Below, one piece after another: positions 27,301 to 42,300 of a DNA stretch of 64,000 nucleotides; the stretch's first letter is position 1, and every line of letters begins with the position of its first letter. This DNA is from Lepraria neglecta (Eukaryota > Ascomycota > Lecanoromycetes > Lecanorales > Stereocaulaceae), in NCBI GenBank assembly GCA_033220425.1, contig CM065651.1:2108001-2172000 (forward strand). The letters run 5' to 3'. The notes under the pieces are model-generated. The model saw nothing but the letters and a program-made list of their open reading frames with translations. It was not told the origin of the DNA and did not search any database. A program made the position numbers and the translations under genes.

Positions 27301-30300
27301 ACCTTATATATACGAAATATACTATGAATCCGCTTTAATTTTCTAAATCGAGTATAAATCAAGGGGGCGGATACGCATAGACCCCCCCCAGGACATAGAC
27401 ACCCCCCAATGCGGTTACCATTCTACAATGCCTTGGTCAATAGGCTTCAAACTCATTTCTCTGCGGGTTCTAATGGTGTTTGGAGAGCCTGTGAGTTCTG
27501 GAGTGGTAGCGCTTGGTGGTGGTGGCGTGAGACCTCGCTGTCGCCCGAGCTTTCCTCTCTGCCTACTCTACCGACTTTTTGGCGGAAATGTAGTACGGCG
27601 AAAGCGGAGGACCTGAATAGCACCGAGTTCGCTTAGATCTTTGGTGTATTTACAGCTAAAATTAGAGTGTATCTGGTGTTTACAAGGTCATTGTGTTTCG
27701 TGCGTTACCATTTTCCATAGGATCGCAATAAAATCTCTATTTAACACGTCTACAGCTATAGTAATATAGCATGTTATATCTTCCCTCTATGATACCTCTT
27801 TCTTGGCCCTTTATAGTCTCTTTATATAGTGTTGCTGCCGCCTATAAGATACGGAGAAGCATGCGTATGCTGGGTAGTCTACGGCAGCAACACCACGCCG
27901 GCGGGGCTACCTAGTACGACAAATGTGATAGCGACAGTGAAGTTGACGTCGCTATGTAGTATGGGCGACAGCGAGGTCTTATTCGTTGAGATCTAGGGGG
28001 GTCTATGTGGTGGGGGGTCTATGTCCTGGGGGGGGTCTATGCGTATCCGCCCCCTAAATCAAGCGAGATATAATCGATTTTAATAGTAAGAAGCCCCTGT
28101 TGTTGCACCCTAAAGTAGTCCATCCGGCGAGTTCCGGGGACTAATCTTGGCGCCCAAGCGAGCCGCTCTAGGGAGCTCTCGTCGCGTGTCCCATCCCCAT
28201 TCTTTCGCGGCTTTCATCACCGCCCAACCCAAAATTGTCCTCGTCATCTTCTGAGATCATGCCTTCCTACGTTTCCGCATCTCCAGTCGGCTTCCATGTG
28301 AAGGACCTGCGAGATTTCCTCGACGCTCACCCAACACACATCTCGTTAGACCCAGAGCGACGGACGTGGGCGACTGAGGAAGCATGTCTGGAACTTAGCA
28401 ACATGTTCCCCGACGACACAGCCGGAGAGATCCTCTGCAACCTATTCCTCTACAACAAAACCCGCGATGTCAATCGAATCTGCCCCAGCTGTCGACGCGT
28501 CTACCGCGTTGGCGAGGCGCCCCAAGCCTACGAGTCTTTCGAAGCATTTCTGGCCCGTGACGATGATCGTGTCCCCAAGGTGAACAGCGCGACAAGAGAA
28601 GAGCAGGATCTGTCGGGCATATGCAGTGGACTTTGCTTTGAAGCATTGATTGACGGGTTCGAATACATGAGTGCGGAAGAGATCAATGATTGGGCACATT
28701 GCCACGCTCCTTACTTGGCTGGCATACAAGAAGCTGCAAGGCAATCTGGCTATGTCATGCGCAATGCTACGGCTGAAGAATGGGCCTCAAGTGGCATCAA
28801 GTTAATTTGGGAAAAGAAGCAGGAATCTTGAACATCCTACATCTATAGCCAATGTCGTGTCTTGGCCACTGCGCGCTGATACGCCTGCTCGCTCTCCACA
28901 TTCCTCAGCCACGCTTCGATATCATTCCACCTCCTGTTCTGTGGCCCCAGTCTCATCCGGAAGATGAACTGTACCGAGAACGCTACCATCGTGTCAGCAG
29001 CAGTGACTTGGTCACCCACCAGGTGTCTCCCATCCCCTTTCTTCAGCTCAGCCTCCAGCCAGTCAAGATCGTTCGCTACAATCTTTTCTATACTAGGTGC
29101 AAGCTTCTCTGCAATAGTGGCGTCGATGCGTTGGTTGTATACAGTGGGTAGGCAATGGACCATAAAGGCACCTTCGGCGGCGTGGATGAATTTACGGAAT
29201 TTGGCGCGCTGGGCTTGATCTGTCGGCAGGAGGCGATGCGAGTCGTCGTATTGTTCATAAAGATACCTGAAGAGCTTGGTCAAGTAATGAAGAGAAGGCA
29301 ATGACAGGCGGAAGAACATACTCAGTAATAGCACCGCTCTCCTGAAGAGTCAAGCGCCCGTCTTTGAGCACGGGGGCCTTCTCCAGATGGGTCTCGCAAA
29401 ATTGCTTGAACTCCGCTGGAGCTAGGCCAGAGCTTTCGCGATCCCACGTGTGGAGCTTGTAGTCAAGGCCTAGCTCTTCCAAGAGCCAGGCGATCCTGAT
29501 GGAGCGGGATGCTTGTGATGTCCGGCATTTTGAGACCCATTGACAGAGAAAAGTATGGAGGCTCAGAAACACTGCCTTTATTACGCTTCATGGGTGGGGG
29601 GCCCCTTGTGAGGTCATGTTCTAGGGCTTTGGCGAAGAATCCTTCGAACCGAAAGCTTGCGCTTAGTGTCTGAAATGCATCCCTCTTCACTGGAATTGGA
29701 ACTGGTCGGTGTGCACAGAATATCATATTGAAAACCATAAATGTGTATAAGTCTAGTCCTCTTTTTCATCCCCACAGGTCTTGCTCCGCTATTCCACGAA
29801 TGGCGTGTCTCTAACTCACCACCACTTCCTCCTCAGGCTCAATGTGAGGTTTCCTTGCGCGGATATTCCCTGTTGATTCAAAGGCGGTAAAGTTCTTCAC
29901 CCCTTCTTGAATGTCAGACCAGTATTTCGCAGAGAACAGATCATTGATATAGCTCATTGGCAACGGAGCATAGACATCTGTGCCGTCATCATCATCGTTC
30001 TCCTCACTATAGTTTTCAACATATTTTATTTCGACAACCTGTATGGCAAGGCCATGTGGGACTCCCGGGAAGGGCAACGGTCCTGCCAAGGGACTGATAC
30101 GCCAAATCGCCCCTCCGAACATGAAGATCTCCCAAGCAGAGTTGAGTGCGTCAGAATGACCATCATGATCGAACTGGTAGCGGACTTTAGACCTCTCAGG
30201 CGGCTCAGGACCCTTTGGACGGTCCACTGAAATTTCAGTAAATGCTGGTGCACCACAAGGAGGTCGGGCAGCAGGAGGAGTACGGGGGGGCTCCGGAATT

Positions 30301-33300
30301 GTACAGGGCGAGATCGGAGAGGTGTCTTCCATAGATCTCGATTGGTATTGGACCTTGGACCTATCCGGTGGCTCAGGACCGTGTGGATGGTCCAGCCGCC
30401 ATTTGTGAGAGAATACGTGCCAGACCAACTCGCGGACTAGGTGGACGGCCAGATAGAAGAGCAATCTGAGTTTCACGGGCGTGCTTGGATTATCATGGGG
30501 ATGGCGAGGCATCCATTGGAAGTCATCATGGAATACGGTGATGTGCCCCGGGTCTCCGTTCACACGTATGGTACTGGCCATACTCTTCAGAGCGTTGATA
30601 TTAGGAGGCGTCGTTGCCCATCCCACCTTCTGGAAATTCAGTAGGTGAAATTGCCAGTTGAGTCTGACCTTTTGTACAAGCTCTTCGAACCAGGCCGTTG
30701 TGCGTCCAGCGAGCGCCTCTGCGCGATCTGTTGTGAGTTGAAGTACCACATGCGTTCCGTCATCACCATCACCATTGTCATCCGGCTGTGGGAACCAGAG
30801 CGGGAGCCAGAAAACTTCGAGATGCGCAGCACTAATCCAATGGGTCGCGAGGCGTAAAGCAGGCATGATGGCGGCGTATAGCTCAATGTTTTCTTGTTCC
30901 GATAGTCCACCATACCACGTAAAGTGCTCGTACTGCCAGATTGGATGGATACCTGTTGTTAAGGTTGGCAATTGCGCCCCGTCGAACTCGAGTGCGCCTG
31001 CATATTGGAGAGCTGCTTGAGTGAACCACTGCGGGATTGGTCCTGTTGGAAGCGCCTCCGGATCAATGCCTGCGCCTGCGTCGACTGCCTCTGGATTGAT
31101 GCTTTGTTCCTTTTTTCCCGTGTCTACCTCAGCTGATTCCTTGACAGCCTTCTTTCCTCCTTTTGCTGTTGAATGTCCTAGTCTCTTTCCCCCGCGACTG
31201 CCTTTCTTCCCACCAGTCTGTTTTTTGCCGACTTTTGTAGTGCTACTGTTTCCCTTAGAATATTTCCCTGCTCTTGATGCCGCGGTGCCTCTCTTATTTG
31301 ACTTGGGCTTGGTAAGATTTGGTATATACGTGTCTGGCTTTTTTTTGTCTCGGTCTGAGCGACCGGGTGCCACTGCCGTGGCGGCTGCTGGTTGCCTTTT
31401 TGGGGCCATGGCGAAGAGAGTGCGAATGAACTGTGGCGAGGGAACGATTTTCGTTGCGTAATTTTGGTGAGGACGCCTTCATTCAAGATCATTTATTGCC
31501 CTGGGCTTGCCTCTTTCATCAAAAGACGCATTTCTACTAACAAAGAAAAAATCCTGCTGCAAACGGAGATCTTGCCGTTTGGGCGGAGACACGATGCAGT
31601 GAGACTTTCGTTGGCTGCATTCCTCACGACAACAAAACGCTTGGGTGGAACAAACAACATCGCACAATACCGGGGCCCATGAGCAGGGCGACACATGACA
31701 TGAATTCTCTGGTCCAATGTCACAGTCAATAGACCTCATCAACTTTGCTTTCAGCTGCCCAGAAGGAACATTTGCTTTTTCAACGAACCTTCGAGCTTTG
31801 AGCGCGGCCAGAAAATTCTGATTTTCTTTGTTCTTGCCATATTCAACATCCAATCAACAAAGAAAGCGCATAATTTACCTTATTACAATCAAAGGGAGCG
31901 AACAAAGACCAGCGCCTAGAGAATGAGAACGTTCAATACAGCAATGTACTGCTTCATTTTAGCCAAAACAAATATATGCACGGTGCTCCCCGTCCTTCCG
32001 AATTCTGCTCAAATCAAGCGAAAGACGATACATCGCGTTGAACGCAGGTACAGAAGTCGACACTGGAAACGAAATACTCATCTTCATTTACCCAACCCCA
32101 GCAATGAGGAAGTTTATTACAACCACACTATTGCTCACGACAGCTTACTCAACCCTAACGGCGCCCAGCACAGACAAGTCCCTCGATACTAGAAAAGTTG
32201 TTCAAACCCATGACGCCGACATTACGATCACTGTCTTCCAACAAACAGGTTGTACAGGTGGAAAAGACTACTCGGGACAACCCGTATACGCTCAGAACAT
32301 GGGTCCTTATTCCATCAAATCCTTCTCCATGAGCCGGGACCTCGAGGAAAGCGAACAGCTTAACTTCAGCGCTCCGCCACCGAGTATGCTCGTTGCAGGC
32401 GCTACTCTCACTCAAGACGAGGCTTGCTATATATTCTAGGAAGGTTGGTTGGCGAATTTGACGAAGGGATGTACGGATCTGCATAATGCGGCGGCGTGTT
32501 TTCGGTTGTGGCAGGATTGATTTAGTTTTGATTTAGTTTTGATTTTCATTTGTTGAAAGGAGGCTGATCGGTTGAGGAGGCACTGTCAGTCCATGATGGA
32601 TGTGCAAATATATCAAATTACAAAGCACAGGGAAAGTCTCTTGGTATTGGAGTGTTTGTTGCTTTGTGATAGATGTAGGTAAAACGAACTCATGGCTCTC
32701 ATACTCTATCTTTAAATGTCGTTTCTAGTTGCGTGATGGTACATCGGTTTCGAGTTCATTCCTTAATAGATACCTAGTAAGATTTCCAATCTAATCCAAG
32801 AATATCATTGCCGTCGCCTCCGAACCATATCAGACAGAAGTTTACCTTACGTGGTAGTGTCCTGAGGTAATGTATTTCTGTTATAGTCGATCAACTAGAG
32901 CTTTCATAGTAAGTATATAACAATTGGACCCACGCTTGAGACCAGTAGTAAATAATTCGTTCACTAAAAGGCAACAACTTAGGTCCATCATGATGTATGA
33001 AAGGAACTCACCTTCGTACCAGCCCGAACCCCCCTCGCCGTCAGCCTACTCACCGATCACCTAGCTGGTGACGGCGGCAACAGCGAGCCCGGACCCCTCA
33101 TTCTTGCCCATCACCCAGCAGCCATTGCTGCTGGATGGTCCCCCCTCCCCCAGCGCTTCCTAGGCCTCATCCCAGGGCCCTCTAGCGTTATTCCCCTCTT
33201 TGGGGTCCAATATCCCCCGAGCACGAAAGCCTAGTCGAAAAAAGGCTGAAGCGAAGACGGCGGCAGCTAAGGAGCTCAAGGCGGCTGAGGCGGAGGAGAA

Positions 33301-36300
33301 AGCTCTCGTAGCAGCGAAAAGAGCAGAGAAAGAGGCCGAATTCGCGTAGGATTTGCCCCTGCGCAGCAATCAGACTTCTAAATAGCTTCAATAACTTACC
33401 TTGCCCTGCAATACGTATAGTACGCATGTCCAATTGCATACTCAACATACCACCAAAATTAGATGGGATGCTAAGCAGAATACGGTTAGCGGCACTTTTT
33501 TTTAGTACTACTGCCTACCTTCCCCTCCCAACATAAAACAGCGTTCTCGCCCACTTTCCGAGAGTTGACAGCAAAGCAATGCGCTCGGCGCAACGAGGCG
33601 GCGGTAAGTGAAACGCGTTACGATGTCCACTCGATGTAGCTAATTCCTACCAGTGAAGCGATCCCATGGTGTCGTTAAACGAAACCCACCGCCATCAGTT
33701 CGAAAGAGCAGACGTTTACAAGAAAGAGCTGGACAGCAAAAATTGACACGCGGGGTGATAGAGCCAAAACATCTTTTACCTTCGCCATCATCGAGTAACA
33801 TACCCAGCACAGAGGTACGAAGGGTATCCAGAGGGCTCCATCTTCAAAACTGACATGTGTAAAGATCTCAGGAAGCCCACATTCCCTTCTACCGCCGGCA
33901 AGCTTGACGAAACGGACACACGAATCTTGTAGGACTCGTCCAGAATTAGGTGCAAAAAGAAAGCGGCAGCACGAACCAGGGCATTTGACAGGTCAAGATC
34001 CGCACGAGCCTATTCCGAAACGTGCACGAACTCAATCGCCGGAAGAATCACGCAGGGAGACCGATAGACAAACGGAAAAAGACGACAAAAATAACCCGCC
34101 AATTAAGTACTGGGCTGAGAACGGGCATTGGCCAAAGGCGTTTCTTAAGAGAGATCCAAACATGAGCGATCCGTTGTCCAAGAAGCGATCGCGCTCTACG
34201 AGTTATACCCAAAGTGTTAAGGACGGCGACAACCCGAGGGCTTACACGCCAAAATACGAGGAAGTCCTTGCCAAGGCTGGCATCTTTATGAATGCTCATC
34301 AGCGTCAAGCAACTGCCTCAAATGACTGTCAGCGACTTTGCGATGATTTATTAAGCAGCGAATACGACCCCCCTGATCGCTCTCTCTTTCATGGAGACCT
34401 GTTTTGGACAGTCTTGGATCGAGTGCATGCCCGGAACGAGTCGAGAGTTTGCAGAGACATTATGCCATCAATTATACCGTCGGCCGAACTCCTCTACCTC
34501 CACGGTAGCGACCACCTTGAACACCTGACCGAGGAATTAAATGCGGAGTGGACCAAATGCAGTACCCTTGCTGGTCCTCAGCCAAAACCCGACTTCTGCG
34601 TGGGTCTGATGTCGTCAGCTTTGACTGAAGAGGAAATCCTTAAGCTCAAATCCTACACTGCACCAAATAGGGCCACCCTGGTCACGGAGAACCTATACTT
34701 TCCTTTCTTGATGTGCGAGGTGAAATGTGGGGAGCAGGCACTTAACCGGGCAGACCGGCAGAACGCCCACAGCGGCAGTATCGCAGTTAATGCTCTCGTT
34801 CAACTATATCGAGCGATCCCTCAAATCGATGATCCCAATAAGGCATCGTCGCGTGTGGAGGAGCTTGATCGAAAGATCCTTGCCTTCTCTATCTCCCACG
34901 ATCATAGCATGGTGAAGATTTACGGCCATTATGCTATAATCGACGGGGACAAAGAAACTTTCTACCGCCACGCTATCCGGAATTTCGATTTCACTGACCT
35001 CCACGGAAAGGAGCGGTGGACGACCTACAACTTCACCCGGAAAGTCTACGACAAATTTGGCCCGCTCCATCTAAAAAGAATTCAGAGCGCCATAGCACAG
35101 CTACCTGATCCCTCTTCGGAGTCTTTAGCTTCTGATATCAGTATTAATGCCGATCCAGAGGGGGATTCACATGGGATTGCGACAAGCGCACCGTTATCGC
35201 AGGGGACCGCGAGCTTCAAGAGACCTGCTCTACCACCAACCTTGAAGCTGCAGCAGGAGAACGATAGATTGAGAGATCAAATTGATATGCTGATAAAGCA
35301 GCAGCAGCAGCAGCAGGAGCAGCAGCAGCAGCAGCAGGAAAAGAACAAGGAGCTGCAGGAGCAAGTCACCAAGCTGATAGAGCTACTGAGTGGAGCAAGT
35401 CACCAAGCTTCTCCAGCAGATAGAGCTACATAAGCAGGAGAGTAAGCAGCAGATGGAGTTGCAGAAACAGGAGAGTAAGGAGATGGCGGAGCAGATGAAG
35501 CAGCAGGTGGAACAGCAGCAGGAGATAATCTCGCTACTTTAGCAAGCTCGCATGTAATTGCTACCAGTAGGGTCAAAATGCTTCAGCTACAATCCTAACA
35601 CGAACTACCTTTCATTTTCCAGCTCCCATCCTCCATCAAGTTTACCCGAGCCTACAGGAGGAATTATCTACGAGGCCGACCATAAGATTCTCGGGCTACC
35701 CTTTCGTCGATGATCCAGCTTCCACGCCCTCCGCTTACTTTTGCGCTTTGCTTAAAGTAAGGCGCGGCTTGTTACGAGCAAGGTTGGCCACGAATCTCGT
35801 TAGGATCTACCCATTTCAAATTCTTTGTAGAGCACGGGACTTTAGCCGTCAGCTTTGTGCCGTAGCCCTACCGCCACCGACTTCCAGCGGTAACCGCGGC
35901 ATCATTTCACCCCCCATCAAGTGTCTTGGCATGGTATCTGCCCGCTAGCGAGCCGTGCGCCAGCGACGCTAGTCAATCCTTCCTCTTCTGGAGAATGGTG
36001 TACCTGTGGTCACTATTTGAAAAATGTATCTCACACATCATCCTCAATTTGAAGTCCTGCTGCGCCTCAAGCACACTTGCCAGACGAAACACAATGATTC
36101 GAGCAGGCCCCTGATCAAGACCAGAGTCCGGGCCCAGGACTCTCAAAGACGGACAAGAGATGCTTTGTGATTCTTTGACAGTGGATGAAAGGAGCGTCGC
36201 CTCAGACAAGGCTATTGTCGTTAACAATGGACTCGAGAGGGGGAAAGCTCCCCTGCAATCTCCCTTACAAATAGAAAAAGCTCCCGCGTTCCCCGCCCAT

Positions 36301-39300
36301 CTATCTCCTCCGCTCTAGAGCGACTGCATACCCTCCACAAACGCTACAAATCAACTGTCCAGCAGCTAGCATTATCACCAACCCAATTGACCACGGACTC
36401 AGCAACACACCAATACCAGTATCATGTGCCTCGTCGATATTGTCACTTTCCCAGCATGTGGCCACCAAGAGTATCTCTTCGCATCCGCTTGCTCCGCTGG
36501 TTACTCCCACGAAAAGTGTAGCTGCACCGTCAACTACCACGAGATCCGAGCTCTCATAGATAGCGCCCCGGGTGATTTTTACTGCAGAACCTGCTACATC
36601 AGCAAGCTTGGCTACATCAGCAAGCTTGACTGGCTCTGTGATGGCTATAGACACTCATACCTCAACGTCATCAAAGATGCTCAGGCCATGGGCTGGACGA
36701 AAGAAGATATCCAAGGTTCGCTGACCGACATCGAGAAAGAGATGACTGAAGCTGTGAATGAATGGAAGCTCGAATGTGACCGTGACGAGGGGCTTGATGA
36801 TCCAAAGCAGTATTTGCAAGACAAGGCTGCTTTTCTTTCCCTCTTCTCGGTGAAGCCGTCGGGTCCAAAGGCCAAAAAATCTGGCCGGGGACGTCGCCGC
36901 CAGAATATTCGTAATACAGAGCAAAATACCAAGCACACAAAAGCTAAGACAGGCGAATCTGGCCGTACTGAAAAGGCAGGTCTTCGGAAGTCCGAACAAA
37001 GAAAAGCAAAGGACACCTTTGGCATCAAGCGAATCATCAGGAATAGCTTCGTTGAAGCGATGGGAAATCAGCATTGGCGCACATGTTGATGGGGAAGGGA
37101 GAAAGCCGTCTACGGTAACCGCATTTGTTTGTGATTGTACCCTTGATAAGCTGCTTTAAAATTTGCTCGATTTCTTGTAGATAGGCAATTCTATAATATG
37201 CACCAGATTCTTCTTTCCTCTTCCTTCTGCTTCCCTTGATTCGGTCCGATCATCCATCAAAGGACTTCCTTCCCATGATACGTGCTGCAACCTTGTATGT
37301 GGTGGCAGTGAAGGTAAGTTCAACTCACTGAGAGTGGGTGCATGTCAGAGGAAACTCATTTACTGGCAGCATTCATGGGGTGAGGCTTGTGGCTGCTAGG
37401 CTCTTGGATGCTCGTCGAGAAATCAGATTCCTCTTTGAATATCTCAGTGAGAGAGAGTCGAACATAGTAAGCAGGACAGTGCAATGATATCACACCGCGA
37501 AAGATACCTAAATCGATTAGCGTCGCAGATCAGTGATCATCGCCCCCAAAACGCGTCTTACCTCAGCCACCAATCCCACCCACAATAAATGCATACTCTA
37601 AGAACACTGTTTCTTATTCGCCGTCTAATTGGTAAGGTTTCTTGGAGCCTTCATTGCGGTCCAGCAACTCGAGGGCATTGCTATTCATAGCCTCTAGAGA
37701 TACCTGAGATTGTTTCAAAGCGGAACTTTTCGCGATAAGCGATGTCGGTACCTGTACCGCAGCACCACACTCCCACGTATTTGAAGGCCGAGAGGCCCAA
37801 GAGAGTTGATATTGCGATGTTGTGCCTCTACCGGCCCTCGGCTGTCGGGGCAAAATTTACTAGACTTGGAAGGGGCTGCGTCGAGTATTTTGCGCTTGGA
37901 GGCTCTGTCATGCCTGGGAACAATATACATATAACATGACCCTGGATTGCTGGCCTGAAGGCCGTTGAGAATGACCGGAAGCAACTCAATGGACAGAGCA
38001 GGATAAAGATTTTCACCATCACTATAGTTGAGAGCCAACATGTTCAAGTCTGTACCTGGTCCACCAGCATACCCAATCATCGGTAATATCCTCGATATTC
38101 GCGATGAGGTACCTATTCATGCTATGGCAAATCTTGCCGACAAGTATGGACCCATCTTCAAGTTGATATTGCGTGGGAAAGAGGTCTACTTTGTCAGTAA
38201 TTGCCAAATGGTCGGAGAGTTATGTGACGAAACTCGCTTCATCAAGATCGCTCCAGATGCCTTGACAAAGGATAGGCCATCAGGTCCTTCTGGCCTGTTC
38301 GTTGCTCGTGAAAGCGACCCAGATTGGGGTCAGGCGCATAGGATCCTGATGCCAGCTTTTGGACCATTAGCCATTGGACATATGTTTGATGGTGAGTCAT
38401 TTTCTTTGCACAGCACATGCATTACTTATGGCTGACCTATGAAAGAAATGCATGACATCGCTACCCAACTAGTCCTCAAATGGGCCCGAAAAGGACCAGA
38501 AAACCGAATCCCTGTGACCGATGATTTCACACGCTTGACCTTGGATACTATCGCTCTTTGCGCGATGGACTACCGATTCAATTCATTCTACCAGGATGAG
38601 ATGCACCCTTTTGTCAAAGCAATGACGAATTCGCTTTCAGCACGGAACGGGCCTTCTAGCCTTTGGGATGTCATTAAGACTCTGGGAGGCGGCACAAGTC
38701 AAGATCTGCTTAACGACCGAAAATTGATGGCCGATGTAGCAGCCCAGTTGGTGAAATTCCGCCGGGAGCATCCCTCTGACAAGAAGGATCTATTGAATGC
38801 GATGGTAAAGGGAAAGGACCCTAGGACCGGAGAAGGTATGAGGGATGAGTTGATCTCCGCGAACATGGTCACCTTTCTCGTTGCTGGTCATGAGACAACA
38901 TCTGGCCTGCTCTCGTTCGCTTTCATGCAGCTCTTGAAGAATCCTGCCGCCCATCGAGCCGCTCAGTCTGAAGTCGACAGAGTTATTGGGATGGCAAAGA
39001 TGAGACTAGAGCACTTGAAAGACTTGAAGTACCTCAACGCTGTTCTGCGGGAGACTCTACGGCTAAGTCCAACCGTACCAGCTTTCGTCAGGCAAGTCCG
39101 GGATGAGAACAATGAGAACCCTCCTTCAATTGGTGGTTATGAGTTACCCAGAGATCGAAAGGTGATCGCACTGATCTCGAAATCTCAACAAGATCCAGAC
39201 GTCTACGGCGATGATGCAAAAGAGTTTAAGCCAGAGAGAATGCTGGATGAAAAATTCGAGAAGCTGCCAAAGAGTGCGTGGAAGCCCTTCGGAACAGGAA

Positions 39301-42300
39301 TGCGAGCTTGCATTGGCCGTCCCTTTGCCTGGCAAGAAGCTCTATTGGTTACAGCGTTGATCCTCCAAAATTTCGACTTAAAGCTAGACGATCCGTCGTA
39401 CAAACCAAGCGTCAAGCAGACACTGACTCTGAAGCCACGCGGGCTTTTTATCCGAGCAACACTGCGCAAAGGCATAGATGCAACAAAGCTACAAGAGACG
39501 ATGATAAGCAATGGCTCTGCCCCAACTGAGAACAATGCCCAACTCAGCAAGCCACTGGATGCTAACTCTCAGGGAGAAGGTCTTCGGGAAATGTCGATTC
39601 TGTATGGGTCAAATACCGGTACATGCGAGACATTGGCTCAAAGGCTTGCCTCCGATGCTAGCCGCTTTGGCTACAATGGTAAAGTCATGGATATGGATTC
39701 CGCGACTAGCGATTTGCCAAGCCATCAACCAGTCGTTGTCATCACAGCATCCTACGAGGGGCAACCTCCAGACAATGCAGCACATTTCATCAATTGGCTA
39801 ACATCTGACCAAGCCGCTAGCCTTGAAGGAGTTGAATATGCTGTGTTTGGTTGTGGTCATAGCGATTGGTCTGCAACCTTCCAACGCATACCCGCGCTGG
39901 TCGACGAAGTGTTTGAGCAAAAGGAAGGGACGAGGATAGTTACTCGTGGGGTTTCAGATGCCGCCAAGGGTGATATCTTCAGCGATTTCGATCAATGGGC
40001 GGACCAGATATTCTGGCCAGCCATGACAAAAAGACAAGGCAGTCAACCGAGCCTGGAAAACATTGACAGAAGTCCGCAGTTGAAGATTGAGCTGATCTCG
40101 GGAGATCGTGCATCTCGGCTCCGACAAGGTGTTTGTCAAGCAGTCGTGCAAGATGTCAGATCACTAGTATCCCCTAGTGAGCCGGAGAAGCGGCACATGG
40201 AGATTCTGCTACCAGCTGACATGACCTATGAGCCTGGCGACTATTTGACGGTGTTACCTCTGAACCCTGAGGCAAATATTCAGCGGGTAATGACAAGATA
40301 TCATATCTTGTGGGATGTGACTATCGTGATCAAGTCAAAAGGGTCCACAACACTTCCAGCATACATGCCAATGCTGGTGTCAGCCCTGCTGAAAGGATAT
40401 GTAGAGCTCGGCCAGCCAGCAAAAAAGAAGGTAATATTCAACTTCTCGATTCAGGTTTGATTCAAGGGTACTAATCGTCTGCATAGGACATTAAAATCCT
40501 AGAAGTCTCAACACGCAATGACGAAGCCGTCAGAGAGACCCTGGCGACTTTAAAGGACACAAACTTCGAATCTGATGTCCTTGCGAAACGAACGAGTATA
40601 TTGGACCTTCTTGAACGCTACCCATCGATCGATCTGCCATTCAATGTCTTCCTTGCCATGCTTCCGCCTATGCGTCATCGACACTACTCTATCTCATCCT
40701 CGCCGCTAGCCGATCCCACAGGGTGCACAATTACCTATAGCGTCATCGACGAAGCCTCACTATCCGGCCAAGGTCAGTTTGTGGGTGTTGCTGGGTCTTA
40801 TCTCAAATCTCTCCATCCTGGGGACTCGATTCAAGTAGCGGTGCGCGCCGCTAATAAGCAATTTCGTCTTCCACTTCAAGCAGAGCGGACACCGATCCTG
40901 ATGCTGTGTGCAGGCACCGGCTTCGCTCCCTTTCGTGGTTTCGTCCAGCAACGAGCGGAACAACTGAAAGCTGACAAGACGAGAAAGCTGGCTCCAGCTA
41001 TACTCTTCATTGGCTGTCGTTCCAGTACTCTTGATCGCCTCTATGCTGAAGAGCTTGACGCATGGGGCAGGGATGGTACTGTTGACGTGAGGTACGCGTT
41101 TAGCAAAGAACAGGATCATATCGATGCCAAAGGTTGCAAGTATGTTCAAGACAGAATGATCAAAGACAAAGAAGACATTTTCGGGCTTTGGGACCAGGGA
41201 GCCAAGGTTTTCATCTGTGGAAGCTCAGGACTGGCTAAGGCCGTTGGAAAAGCTGCGAGGACACTTATCAAAGAGAGGGTGAAAGCAATAGATGGTAGCG
41301 ATGTTGAAGAGGAGCGCCTCAACAAGTGGTTTCGGGAAAACAGGAACGAGAGGTTTGTCACTGACGTGTTTGCGTAGCAAGATTTCATTGTTGTGGAGTT
41401 GAAGGTATTTATGATATAAGCCTATACACGAGCACGCATTTCATCGTTGCTTTCTATGAGTACGCTTACTCTAGTTTTGAAGAACTGACCTTGTCCTTTA
41501 ATGATGTGATTTTCGCGCATGCTCTTCCTTCCAGTCTTTGAAGTACGGTAACTGTGTCATCGGGCCTCTTAGAGCGACTTCCCAAGGCGACTTTGGTGGT
41601 GGCAATCCAGTTTCCTCAAGACATGTAGCCTTCAGCTCATCCCAAGATCCACCGCGGTTGAAGATTTCATCTTTTGACTTGTCCCACTCGGGGTGAGCAA
41701 TTCTCATCTCTTCCCGCAGCTTTTTCGTGCCTTCTTCATCCACGCTCAAGTCAGAATGCAGGACGACACCGTAACGTCTAGCTCCTTCAACGGTCACAAG
41801 CTTGCGCTTTACCTCCAACGCCACGACCTCCGGATCTCGTTTGAGCGCTTCTCCCCATCCACCACCACCCCAAGTCACCCATTCAAGAACATCGCCATTG
41901 CTGACTTTGATATGGTCTTGCTTGCTTCCATGGGCTTCTCGCGGCGGATTCTCAGCATCTTGAGAGTACCTTACAAGTATCTTGGTCGATCGTGCACCAG
42001 GCTCGCCGCCTAGAACTCCCCATGGCTTCGACAGCCACCTGTCATCATGCAGTGAGATCACACCTTCTTCCAGGAAGCGCCAGTAGATTCGTTGAGCGTT
42101 TCCGCCACGGTAGAGACCGGGTCCACCAGAATCGGCAACTGTGTTGAAGACTTCGATCCGGAGAGGGTAGTATAGTTCAAGAAATTCATTGGGGATAGCT
42201 TTCATTGCCGGCCAGAGGCAATGCCCATCGGGACCATCGCCAATAGGCCGCGCAGGTATTCCTCCAAAACCTATCCAGTAGAGCTGGAACCATGAGCCAT